Assembly (NCBI GenBank): GCA_002254335.1
Contig: NIVA01000003.1
Location: forward strand, 1-41,986
From: Bacteroidetes bacterium 4572_114
GTDB taxonomy: Bacteria; Bacteroidota; Bacteroidia; Bacteroidales; 4484-276
Length of the DNA stretch: 41,986 nucleotides
Reading direction: 5' to 3'
Shown: piece by piece, positions 19,301 to 28,654 of the stretch
Numbering within the stretch: the stretch's first letter is position 1
How the letters are laid out: each line of letters begins with the position of its first letter
Position numbers and translations under genes: made by a program
Notes under the pieces: generated by a model
Seen by the model: only the letters and a program-made list of their open reading frames with translations
Databases searched by the model: none
What the model was told of the DNA's origin: nothing

Positions 19301-20185
19301 TTAAAATGTAATAAACTCTTCGGGGTCAATTGGGTTTCCTTTGTACCACAGCTCGAAATGCAAGTGGGGGCCGGTGGATAATTCCCCCGACTCTCCAACA
19401 ATGGAAATGGTTTCGCCGGCTTTAACAAAAGTACCCTGGCTCTTCAGGATAGCAGAGTTGTGCTTGTAAACCGAAATAATATTGTTCTGGTGTTGCACCC
19501 CGATAATGTAGCCCGTTTCGAGTGTCCAATCTGCAAAAATTACCGTCCCGTCAAGGGTCGATTTAATGGCCTCGTCTTGGTTGGCAACTATATCTATCCC
19601 AAAGTGGTTGTTGCCGGCATCGAAGCCACGCGTTATTATGCCATGCAACGGTGGGAAAAAATTCAGATTGTTAAATTTTATTGGGTCAGGGCCATAACCC
19701 CTGCTTTGATACAGGTTGTACCTCGATTGAGCTTCAAATTCAGCCCTTAAAACCGAATCCTCCCTTGAGTGTGAATTAGATATGGTGTCGTAGTTGTGGC
19801 CGGCCTGCAAAGGAGGTGGTATTTCTTCAAGCACATCTTTACCCTCAATAATCCTTTTCAGGTTAAAAATGTAGAGGTCTTTTCTTTTAAACTCTCTTTC
19901 CAGTGAATCGGTTTTTTGTTGAAGGCCATATATTTTTTTTGGCAAAGATGTGTCGGTGTAGCCGGGGATGTATTCGCGAAGGGAGGTAAAAGCGATAATG
20001 TAGGCAGTTAACATTATAAGGATAATAATCAGGGAGCTGACCAAAACAATTACACCCAGCCTTGTAACACGAAAACGGATTTTTTCTTCAAATGAAGATT
20101 CATCCATCAAAACCAGTTTGTACCTTCTTTTAAGCTTTTGGCCCAAACTTTTATCCTTCGCTCCCGATTTTCTTTTTGTTGACAT
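19301..20185 (-). CDS. M23 family metallopeptidase
   Basis: 294 aa; one TM helix, coiled coil, HFGIDIVANQDEAI...GPHLHFELWYKG. Confidence 0.9.
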   Translation of the reverse strand: MSTKRKSGAKDKSLGQKLKRRYKLVLMDESSFEEKIRFRVTRLGVIVLVSSLIIILIMLTAYIIAFTSLREYIPGYTDTSLPKKIYGLQQKTDSLEREFKRKDLYIFNLKRIIEGKDVLEEIPPPLQAGHNYDTISNSHSREDSVLRAEFEAQSRYNLYQSRGYGPDPIKFNNLNFFPPLHGIITRGFDAGNNHFGIDIVANQDEAIKSTLDGTVIFADWTLETGYIIGVQHQNNIISVYKHNSAILKSQGTFVKAGETISIVGESGELSTGPHLHFELWYKGNPIDPEEFITF

Positions 20186-20416
20186 TGGCAGATTTTAAAA
20201 ACTTTTGCAAATATCAACATAATTTCACTTCTAAGGTGGATAAAGGGGAAATATGAATTATGCTTGAAATCCGAAATCCAAAATTCAAAACACAAATATC
20301 AAAATCCAAAACTCAAAGATTAAAATCCAAAACTCAAAATATAATACTCTGATATTCAACAGTGGTAATTTCGCAAATAAGGCATATAGAACCTTTTTAT
20401 ACTATACTCATATTTT

Positions 20417-20497
20417 CATCTGTAAATCCATCAACCAGGTAAAAAACACGAAATGCCGACACCTTGTTGGTTGCTGTTTTACAATGGGTGTGAATTA
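20417..20497 (+). repeat. Dispersed direct repeat, copy 1
   Basis: CATCTGTAAATCCATCAACCAGGTAAAAAACACGAAATGCCG..TTGTTGGTTGCTG..AATGGGTGTGAATTA closely matches 23289-23401. Confidence 0.65.
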
Positions 20498-20504
20498 CAA
20501 AAAA

Positions 20505-20818
20505 TCAGGCATAGCCATTATTGCGTGTAGTATTTTTTTCAGTTTCATATAAAAGTTCTTCTTTTCCAGCGAAATCCTTTATTACAAGTATTGTAACAAA
20601 TGCCAATATTATCCCCACTGTTAATATAAAAACACCACTAATAGTGACCAGGATTAAGTCTGTCTTTTTGTTAAGTTCGTTCATAATGTTATATGGCCTA
20701 TACATCGAAATAACAGGAACAAACCAAGCCCAAATACTCCAGCCTTTTGAATGATCAACTTTATTGACCCTATGACTTAAATTTTCATAAGCCCTATAAA
20801 ACCAAACTAAAAACAGAA
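20505..20818 (-). pseudogene. C-terminal fragment of a DUF4328-like membrane protein
   Basis: Open frame upstream of the 66 aa ORF reads ILFLVWFYRAYENLSHRVNKVDHSKGWSIWAWFVPVISMYRPYNIMNELNKK..., with a TAG immediately upstream and no N-terminal half. Confidence 0.55.
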
Positions 20819-20871
20819 TCTAGAGTTTTATTAACTTTTCTGCTTTGGATAAACATCTATTTCCTGAATCT

Positions 20872-21957
20872 TTAACTAATTAGTCTGCTGTGAAGTGTCA
20901 ATCCGGCAGCAACATCATTAGTAATTTCACAATTGTATTTTCCAGAATCGGCTAAAGTAATATTTGAAAGTTCTAAATAATTATTCGTAGCCCCTTCAAT
21001 TATAACATTATCCTTTTTCCATTGATAGTTGTTAAACTCACCACCTGTATGTATCTCCATATAAAATGTTGTATCAATAAAAACTGTTGTATCAATTGAA
21101 ACCCCAATACTATCCTGTAACCAATATTCAAATCCAGGTATAGAAACTAATGGTTCAATATCATCAAATGTCAGTGAATTATAGGCAAGAAAAAGTGTTT
21201 CAATATATGGCAAGTTCAATAAAGTTAAAGGAAGGGAATCAATATCATTACCATATCCATTAATATATTCTAAACTAATGCAATTACCTAATTCTGCAGG
21301 AATGAAAGTAAAATGATTATTGAAAAATTGAAAATTCTCAAGATTAACAAGGTTACCAATTAATGATGGTATGGTGTCCATTCCATTCGCTGCAAAATTC
21401 AAATATCTTAAACTTGTTAGGTCAAAGATTTCATCTGGTAAAACGTTTATATTATTTCCTCCTAAAATTAAACGCTCAAGGTTCGTGAGGTCCCCTATTT
21501 CTGCAGGGATTTCTTGCAGGTTATTTACATTTAATTGCAATCTTTTAAGATTTGAGCAATTACCGATACTTGATGGTAAAAAAGATACATCATTCAATGA
21601 AAGGTCAATTTCCTCTAACGAAAACAGGTTGCCAATTGAAACAGGAATGCTTAAAATGGAATTGTAACTTACATCAAGAATTGAAAGGCTATTTAGATTT
21701 CCAATTTCAGATGGTATATTACCTACTAAATTATTAGAGGACAAATTTATTTGTACCACACTATAGTTTTCAATCTCAATCCCATACCAATTGCCAACAG
21801 GTAGATTTTCATCTAACCAATTCAAATTATTATACCAATTGTCACCATTGGTACTATCGTACAAGGCCACAAGTGCTATTGAGTCTTGAACAAAAACTTG
21901 TGTTTTGCAAATTATTGAAGAAAACACAATGAAACAAATTATTGATAATCTTTTCAT
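20872..21957 (-). CDS. leucine-rich-repeat secreted protein with Ig-like domain; C-terminus apparently truncated
   Basis: 361 aa; signal peptide, N-terminal DSTNGDNWYNNLNWL, multiple LRRs, IKKDNVIIEGATNNYLELSNITLADSGKYNCEITN. Confidence 0.8.
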   Translation of the reverse strand: MKRLSIICFIVFSSIICKTQVFVQDSIALVALYDSTNGDNWYNNLNWLDENLPVGNWYGIEIENYSVVQINLSSNNLVGNIPSEIGNLNSLSILDVSYNSILSIPVSIGNLFSLEEIDLSLNDVSFLPSSIGNCSNLKRLQLNVNNLQEIPAEIGDLTNLERLILGGNNINVLPDEIFDLTSLRYLNFAANGMDTIPSLIGNLVNLENFQFFNNHFTFIPAELGNCISLEYINGYGNDIDSLPLTLLNLPYIETLFLAYNSLTFDDIEPLVSIPGFEYWLQDSIGVSIDTTVFIDTTFYMEIHTGGEFNNYQWKKDNVIIEGATNNYLELSNITLADSGKYNCEITNDVAAGLTLHSRLIS

Positions 21958-22112
21958 GATATGAATTGTTAATGGTTGCTAATGTATTGCAAATATGGCC
22001 AGTAGCCGTTCACTTGCAGTTTGTTTATTGATTACTCGTATGTTTATGTCTCTACTCATTTGTCTTGATAACTATAATATGGATATTGTCTATGATTTGC
22101 TGTTAAGCAAAG

Positions 22113-23150
22113 TCATTTTATTATTATCTTTCTACTCAACGATCTATCATTTAAGTTAGTAGTTAAAAAATAAATTCCTGATTTAAGATCACTCAAATTC
22201 AATTGATAATAGTCTGATCGTTTATTCTCATTAATCTGAAATGATTTTGCTATTTGTCCATCCATACAGTATATTTTGAAATTCACAGTTTTAGTTTCGG
22301 TTGGTATTTCGACATTAATAAAATCGGAAGTTGGATTAGGCCATACATTTAGTGTTGCATGAACTAATTCGTTAAAACTTATACTTGAAATATCTCCTAC
22401 ATCAATTTGGTAAATTAAACCCTCTGAATTTTCTGAAACCCATAAAAATTCTCCATCAAATGCTAAACCACTTGAGATTGGTCCCGGAGCATTAATTGAA
22501 TCAATTAAAATAAAATCTGGTAAAGAAATCTGATATATTACATCTGAATCCGTATTTATGGACCAAAGGTTACTGCCATCGAATGTAAGGCCAGATGGGA
22601 CATCTCCAATTATTTTATGTTGTGATAAAACCTGGCCAGACAAATTTAATTCATAAATAGTATCAACTTCTCCTCCACAATTATACCATAGGTTATTTCC
22701 ATCCCAGGTCAAACCACTAGGAAATCCGTTTATATTATCTTCTGGAGTGTAAAAGAAATCAATGACATTACCACTTACCGTATCTATCTTACATATTCTT
22801 TTGTCGATTCTGTCAACTACATAAAGATCAGGCTCAATAAATGTAATACCTGTAGCGTACCCAATTTCTATTCCTATTGTTTTTTGAATAGACCCGTCAG
22901 TTGGAGATATCATATATAAAGTATAGCCTGTTGAAGCCACCCACAAACTATTTCCATCAAAAGTAATCCCGTTGGCACTTCCAGCGGGTGAGGGAATTGA
23001 ATGAACTATAGAATCAGAATTGTTTGTTTTTAAAACTTGCTTTTGAGAATTAATTTTTACATCATTCTCATAATAATCTAATTGGCTATGTCCAAAGTTT
23101 ATTGATAATAATAAAATAATGAACATTGTTACTCTTTTCAATTCTTTCAT
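22113..23150 (-). CDS. beta-propeller-like secreted protein with type IX (type A) C-terminal sorting domain
   Basis: 345 aa; repeated ...GLTFDGSNLW... blades; C-terminal LNVWPNPTSDFINVEIP...SGIYFLTTNLNDRSLSRKIIIK. Confidence 0.85.
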   Translation of the reverse strand: MKELKRVTMFIILLLSINFGHSQLDYYENDVKINSQKQVLKTNNSDSIVHSIPSPAGSANGITFDGNSLWVASTGYTLYMISPTDGSIQKTIGIEIGYATGITFIEPDLYVVDRIDKRICKIDTVSGNVIDFFYTPEDNINGFPSGLTWDGNNLWYNCGGEVDTIYELNLSGQVLSQHKIIGDVPSGLTFDGSNLWSINTDSDVIYQISLPDFILIDSINAPGPISSGLAFDGEFLWVSENSEGLIYQIDVGDISSISFNELVHATLNVWPNPTSDFINVEIPTETKTVNFKIYCMDGQIAKSFQINENKRSDYYQLNLSDLKSGIYFLTTNLNDRSLSRKIIIK

Positions 23151-23288
23151 AAGGCTATAGTTTTCTATGATTTTGCATAACTTTTTATACCCCCACCTTT
23201 TCAGTGCATATCAACAAAGCAACCGAGGAATATCCCCACCTTGTGATGTTTGTGTTCAAATCCACTAAATCATTTTTATTAATACTTA

Positions 23289-23401
23289 CATCTGTAAATC
23301 TATCAATCAGGCAAAAAGCACGAAATGCCGGCTTCTTGTTGGTTGCTGCTTTATGATGCCCAACGTCAGGCCTTATCATGCAATGGATGTGGTGTGAATT
23401 A
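23289..23401 (+). repeat. Dispersed direct repeat, copy 2
   Basis: CATCTGTAAATCTATCAATCAGGCAAAAAGCACGAAATGCCG..TTGTTGGTTGCTG..GTGTGAATTA. Confidence 0.65.
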
Positions 23402-23616
23402 AGGGGCAATATAATTTTGGGGTCAATCACTTGCTGGGTTTTAAGGTTTCAGTCCGGCAAATATAAGAAATATTTATTTGGAATGGGTGTGAATTGGAAA
23501 AAAACGGTGTTTCTCCCGACATTAAAAAAAAATAAAATATTTTTGCCTTTTTTGAGTTAGTTTATCAAATTAATGAAACGCAGGGTAAATTCTTCAAACA
23601 TAGGTGGATAAATACT

Positions 23617-26337
23617 TTGAGCTTAATCAAAAGGACAACATACAGTAGCTTTAAACCAGGTGAGGTTGCACCTGTTGCTTTATTTGTGATGATTGGTTTT
23701 TACCTGCTGACGGCCCAATCGTGCTCAACGAAAAAGAACACTTTCACACGCAGGGCCTACCATAACCTGACGGCCCATTATAATGCCTACTGGAACGGCA
23801 ATGAAAGTTTTAAAGAGGGCGTGCGCAGCCTTGAGAAAACAGCAAAAGACAATTACACGCTAATCATTCCGGTCAACAAGTATGGTACCGAGCAGGACGC
23901 ACAATCCATTTTCCCAAACATGGACAGGGCCATCGAAAAAGCATCGAAGGTAATCCAACGGCATTCAATGTATTTTAGCCGTAAGGAGTGGGTAAAATGG
24001 ATTGATGACAGCTATATCCTGATAGGAAAATCCTACTTTTATAAGAAGGAGTTTTCGAGTGCCCGGAGGACTTTCGAGTTTATTACCAACCGCTTTGCCA
24101 AGGATGATATCCGCTACGATGCCGAACTTTGGCTTGCCAGGGTTTACAACCAGACCGGGGAGTTTGAAAAGTCGGAGTCGATACTTGATAATCTTTACAG
24201 TAGCCTCAGGAGAGGCAAGGCCCCCACATACTTAGAGAAGGATTTTACGCAGGTTTTTGCAAATTTTTATGTCCTTCAACAGGATTGGGAACCCTCCATC
24301 AAGTATTTGCAGCGGGCCATCGAACTAAATAAAAAGAAGCAGGTAAGGAACAGGCTCCGGTTTGTGTTGGCACAGGTTTACCAGGAATTGGGCGATTTGC
24401 AGGAGGCAGAAAGGTTGTACCAGTTGGTAATTAAAAAGAACCCAAGCTATGAAATGTCGTTCAACGCAAAAATTAACCTTGCAAAAACCTATGATGCCAA
24501 AGCCAGCAACCGCAGCATGATTGTGAAAAAGCTGAACAAAATGCTGAAGGATTTTAAAAACGAAGAGTACCGCGACCAGATTTATTTTGCCCTTGCCGAG
24601 ATATATTTAAAAGACAACAATGTCCCCAAAGGGGTTGAATACTTGACATTGTCGGTTGCCACAAGTGTTTCAAACGACTATCAAAAATCACTCTCGTCGC
24701 TGCGCCTTGCCGAAATACATTTTGAAACACCCAATTACCCGCTTGCCCAGGCCTATTATGATACCGCCATGCAGGTGCTCCCACTGGATTTCCCGGATTA
24801 TGACAAATTGAAGGAAAAGACCGAAACACTTACCGAACTGATCACAAACCTTTCGATGGTGCAGGAGCAGGACAGTTTGCAACACCTTGCCCAAATGCCC
24901 GAAAAAGAGAGAAATGCCGTGCTCGACAAACTCATTAAAAAAATTGCCGAGGAGGAAGAACGGCAACGTTTGGAGGAGATTGAGCGGCAACGTACCCTTT
25001 CGGTGCTTGAGCAGTCCAGCCGGGTGGAAAACAGGAATATCCAGCAATCGGGGGGATGGTATTTTTATAGCCCCTCAGCAGTTAGTTTCGGGTTTACCGA
25101 ATTTACCAAAAAGTGGGGCAAAAGAAAGCTTGAAGACCTTTGGAGGTTGAGCAGCAAACAGGTTATCGCCGATTTTGGTGAAGAAGAAGAGGGTGAACTG
25201 GCCGCGGCCGATTCGCTGGCAACCGACAGCACGGCAGTTGTGCTTGAAACAGACCCAAAGAAAAGAGAGTTTTACCTGCAAGACTTGCCCCTTACCGAAG
25301 AAAAACTGGCCGAATCGAATAAAACGATTGAAGAGGCCCTTTATGATATGGGCTTCATTTACAAAGACGGGCTGAAGGACAATAATAAATCCATCGAGGC
25401 CTTTGAAATCCTGTTAGAACGCTTTCCTGCTACCGAACACGGGCTGCAGGTTTATTACCAGCTCTATAAGAATTATGAAATTGTCCCCGACCAGGAGAAA
25501 GCCGATTACTATAAAAACATGATAGTTACGGAATATCCAGATAGCGATTACGCAAAACTAATTATCGACCCTAACTATAACCTGGTGTTGGAAGCACAGC
25601 GAAATGCCGCAAAAAATTTCTATGAAAACACCTACACCGCATACATGGGCAACCAGTTTTATATGGTTATAAACAATTACAACGAGGCCCTGACAAAATA
25701 TCCGGAAAGCAACCTGCTGTCAAAATTTGAATTCCTGAAAGCACTGGCTTTGGGCAAAGTTCAAAATCTGGACACCCTTGCAAGTTCAATGCAATATTTA
25801 ATTGACACCTATCCCGGAAGTGAAGTTGAACCACTTGCCCAGGATGTCCTTTCAAGGTTTTCGACCGATGAGGGTGGCAACCTTGTGTTGAACGAGGAAC
25901 CTGTTGAAGGCGCCACAATTGGTGAAGAAGCCATTGCCAAAGAAGAAGCACTTGACTCACCCTACACCGCATCGCCCGGTGGGGTACATTTTTTCATGCT
26001 TTTGGTTGATGGGTCAAAAACCAACATCAATGCCCTAAAAATAAGGCTATCTGATTTTAATTCAAAATATTTCCGCACAGGACAATTAAAAATCAATAGT
26101 ATTATTTTTCAGAACGAGGTGCAAATGGTTACTGTTGGCAATTTTGAAAATACCGAAAAAGTGATGGTTTATTATGAGTCGGTTGAAGCGAACCCCTACA
26201 TTACATCGCAATTTGAAGATACCAACTATGAAATGATGGTAATTACAGTTGATAATTATCCAATCTTTTACCGTGAGAAAGACGTTAAGAGTTACAAAAC
26301 CTTCTTCGAGAAAACTTATTTGTCGGGGGGTGAGTAG
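23617..26337 (+). CDS. sprE: TPR-containing lipoprotein of the type IX secretion system, SprE/PorW-like
   Basis: 906 aa; SCSTKKNTFTRRAYHNLTAHYNAYWNGNESFKEG signature, TPR repeats; TTG start at ORF boundary, so true start is uncertain. Confidence 0.82.
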   Translation: MSLIKRTTYSSFKPGEVAPVALFVMIGFYLLTAQSCSTKKNTFTRRAYHNLTAHYNAYWNGNESFKEGVRSLEKTAKDNYTLIIPVNKYGTEQDAQSIFPNMDRAIEKASKVIQRHSMYFSRKEWVKWIDDSYILIGKSYFYKKEFSSARRTFEFITNRFAKDDIRYDAELWLARVYNQTGEFEKSESILDNLYSSLRRGKAPTYLEKDFTQVFANFYVLQQDWEPSIKYLQRAIELNKKKQVRNRLRFVLAQVYQELGDLQEAERLYQLVIKKNPSYEMSFNAKINLAKTYDAKASNRSMIVKKLNKMLKDFKNEEYRDQIYFALAEIYLKDNNVPKGVEYLTLSVATSVSNDYQKSLSSLRLAEIHFETPNYPLAQAYYDTAMQVLPLDFPDYDKLKEKTETLTELITNLSMVQEQDSLQHLAQMPEKERNAVLDKLIKKIAEEEERQRLEEIERQRTLSVLEQSSRVENRNIQQSGGWYFYSPSAVSFGFTEFTKKWGKRKLEDLWRLSSKQVIADFGEEEEGELAAADSLATDSTAVVLETDPKKREFYLQDLPLTEEKLAESNKTIEEALYDMGFIYKDGLKDNNKSIEAFEILLERFPATEHGLQVYYQLYKNYEIVPDQEKADYYKNMIVTEYPDSDYAKLIIDPNYNLVLEAQRNAAKNFYENTYTAYMGNQFYMVINNYNEALTKYPESNLLSKFEFLKALALGKVQNLDTLASSMQYLIDTYPGSEVEPLAQDVLSRFSTDEGGNLVLNEEPVEGATIGEEAIAKEEALDSPYTASPGGVHFFMLLVDGSKTNINALKIRLSDFNSKYFRTGQLKINSIIFQNEVQMVTVGNFENTEKVMVYYESVEANPYITSQFEDTNYEMMVITVDNYPIFYREKDVKSYKTFFEKTYLSGGE

Positions 26338-26344
26338 GCTAAAT

Positions 26345-26492
26345 TGTCAGTCCATAAAGTTGTTTAAAAACGGATTGATGATTGATGATTTTTGATTTCA
26401 GAAATGTGTGAACGTCAGACAAATCAAAAATCATATATCGTTAATCATTAATCTGAAATCATAAACCGTCGACTTTATGGACAGTCACTAAT
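26345..26492 (+). repeat. MITE-like repeat element, copy A
   Basis: Terminal GTCCATAAAGT / ACTTTATGGAC; internal TGATTTTTGATTT(26386-26398)/AAATCAAAAATCA(26421-26433); homologous in inverted orientation to 27563-27739. Confidence 0.6.
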
Positions 26493-26530
26493 TTTCTCAA
26501 AAAATATTACTTTCGCATTGAATAAAAGAA

Positions 26531-26965
26531 ATGCTTAAAAAATTTAAAACAATGGCAAAAAACAATGGCCCTGAGAGCTCCTCCACTATTAATTTTCTTG
26601 GGGCAGGCACTACTATTTCGGGAGATATAAAATCAAGCGGTGATTTTAGGATCGACGGAAACCTGAAAGGATCAATAAACTCTAACGGAAAAGTGGTAGT
26701 GGGCAACTCCGGAAAAATCGAAGGTGAAATAACTTGCCAGAATGCAGATATTTCCGGGGAAGTCAATGGCAAGGTTATCGTGCACGAATTACTGATTTTA
26801 AAAGCAACCGCAAAAGTGGACGGCGACATTTTTACCAGTAAGCTGGCAATAGAGCCGGGGGCAAAATTCACCGGTACGTGCAACATGAACGAAATACCAA
26901 AACCGGAACAAAAGCCTGCCACATCCAATGAAAGACCCGGACAAAAAGAAAAAGCAACTAAATAA
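26531..26965 (+). CDS. bactofilin family (polymer-forming cytoskeletal) protein
   Basis: 144 aa; TTISGDIKSSGDFRIDGNLKGSINSNGKVVVGNSGKIEGEITCQNADISGEVNGKV. Confidence 0.9.
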   Translation: MLKKFKTMAKNNGPESSSTINFLGAGTTISGDIKSSGDFRIDGNLKGSINSNGKVVVGNSGKIEGEITCQNADISGEVNGKVIVHELLILKATAKVDGDIFTSKLAIEPGAKFTGTCNMNEIPKPEQKPATSNERPGQKEKATK

Positions 26966-27143
26966 TTATGCCAAATATACCGGCATAGGCATTCAAATGT
27001 TGGTAATTATGGGTGCCGGGGTATTTGGGGGTTACTATCTGGACACATGGCTGGGCAACCGGTTTCCGGTATTCCTCATCATTCTATCATTACTGGCAGT
27101 GGGGGTTGCCATTTATCATTCGATTAAAGACTTTATAAAATAG
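26928..27143 (+). CDS. atpZ: AtpZ/AtpI family protein
   Basis: 71 aa; two TM helices, YTGIGIQMLVIMGAGVFGGYYLDTWLGNRFP. Confidence 0.85.
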   Translation: MKDPDKKKKQLNNYAKYTGIGIQMLVIMGAGVFGGYYLDTWLGNRFPVFLIILSLLAVGVAIYHSIKDFIK

Positions 27144-27147
27144 AATT

Positions 27148-27558
27148 ATGCTTACCGAACAGCTTAAAAAATATTACAGGACTTTTGTAATCAACGCGCT
27201 AATTGTAACTGCCTCCATATCGTTACTTTACGTCCTTGCACTGCTCTATTTGCCTGCCATATATATTTCCCCGGCAATTCCATGGATTATCATTTTTTTC
27301 CTAATTATAACCCTTTCCATTTTTTATTTCCAACTAATGGCCAGCATTAAACGGGTAAGCAAATTTGTAAATGTTTTTATGGTTGCCATCGGGCTAAAAC
27401 TAATTGCCTTCCTTATTATTATTGCACTCTACGCTTTTTTGAACAAAGCAGATGCTATAAATTTCATTATCAGTTTTTTTATTATCTATCTCATTTTTAC
27501 CGTTTTTGAAATCCTGCAATTGCTAAAAGTCCAGAATAGCTTAAAACCTGGTAATTAG
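27148..27558 (+). CDS. ATP synthase I-like four-TM membrane protein
   Basis: 136 aa, hydrophobic, 5 nt after atpZ; position matches the ORF preceding atpB in other Bacteroidota. Confidence 0.65.
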   Translation: MLTEQLKKYYRTFVINALIVTASISLLYVLALLYLPAIYISPAIPWIIIFFLIITLSIFYFQLMASIKRVSKFVNVFMVAIGLKLIAFLIIIALYAFLNKADAINFIISFFIIYLIFTVFEILQLLKVQNSLKPGN

Positions 27559-27562
27559 CGTT

Positions 27563-27739
27563 TTGATTTCAGATTAATCCCGCATGTGCGGGAATATGTG
27601 ATTTTTGATTTGCCTGAGCTTCACACATTTCTGAAATCAAAAATCCCCGCCTGACCGGACGGGCAGGGTTAATCTTCAAACTTGTCCGTATGGATCGTTA
27701 ATCAGTTTTAAGGTACTTTATGGACGGACACTAATTAAT
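27563..27739 (-). repeat. MITE-like repeat element, copy B
   Basis: TTTTGATTTCAGATTAAT..TGATTTTTGATTT..TTCACACATTTCTGAAATCAAAAATC..ACTTTATGGACGGACACTAATT, reverse-complement homologue of copy A. Confidence 0.6.
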
Positions 27740-28004
27740 GTCGGCATGTATAGTCGATGATTCTCTTAATTAAATTTCAATTTGGCAACAAAAACTATAA
27801 CTTATAGACAGCCACTTCTATTTACCCTCCACTTCTGTTAATTAAAATTTACATATCCCAATTTTGTGTTAATTAATTCAAAATTAGTACAATTTTAAGG
27901 TTAATTTAGACCTGGTTTAAATTAATTAACTTAGCCTTGTAGTTCAATTAGTGATAAACATTAATCAGGATTGGGTTAATCTAATACTTAAAGCTATGGG
28001 AACT

Positions 28005-28505
28005 ATGGAATTTAATACTCAACTGACAAACCTTCAGGATAACCTTACATATTTTGCCAACACCTTAACACAAAACAATGACGATGCAAAAGACCTCGTT
28101 CAGGAAACCTACCTAAAGGCATTGACTTACAGGGAAAAATTTGAGGCAAATACCAACCTGAAAGCCTGGGCCTACACCATTATGAAAAATACATTTATCA
28201 ACAACTACCGAAGAAGTACCAAAGTTAACATGATCATGGATTCTACTGCCGACTTGTATTTCCTCAACTCAAGCAGGACATCTTCTGAAGCTTCCCCCGA
28301 ATCAGTAATCGCGCACAAGGAAGTTTCAAAAGCTGTAGATAACCTTGTTGATGGACACCGCATCCCGTTTAGGATGCACCACGAGGGATACAAATACAAG
28401 GAGATTGCCAAACACCTCGACCTTTCTATTGGCACTATAAAAAGCAGGATTTTCTTTAGCAGGAAAAAGCTGATGGATTCCCTGACCCGGGACGATCAAC
28501 GTTGA
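28005..28505 (+). CDS. RNA polymerase sigma factor, ECF/sigma-70 family
   Basis: DAKDLVQETYLKAL region 2 and YKEIAKHLDLSIGTIKSRIFFSRKKL region 4; start placed at the internal ATG giving MEFNTQLTNLQD. Confidence 0.9.
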   Translation: MEFNTQLTNLQDNLTYFANTLTQNNDDAKDLVQETYLKALTYREKFEANTNLKAWAYTIMKNTFINNYRRSTKVNMIMDSTADLYFLNSSRTSSEASPESVIAHKEVSKAVDNLVDGHRIPFRMHHEGYKYKEIAKHLDLSIGTIKSRIFFSRKKLMDSLTRDDQR

Positions 28506-28622
28506 TTTTTATCTGACCACATAATCTATTGCCAGCCCGATAGGTATTTAATTATAACGCGAACTTCCGATGAAAGTATCTTCACTCATGAGTTCAATCC
28601 TGATAGGTGATTGTCAATTTTA

Positions 28623-28654
28623 AAACTCATCCCGAAAGCTTTCGGGATGAGTTT
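28623..28654. repeat. 32-bp perfect palindrome
   Basis: AAACTCATCCCGAAAG|CTTTCGGGATGAGTTT. Confidence 0.8.
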
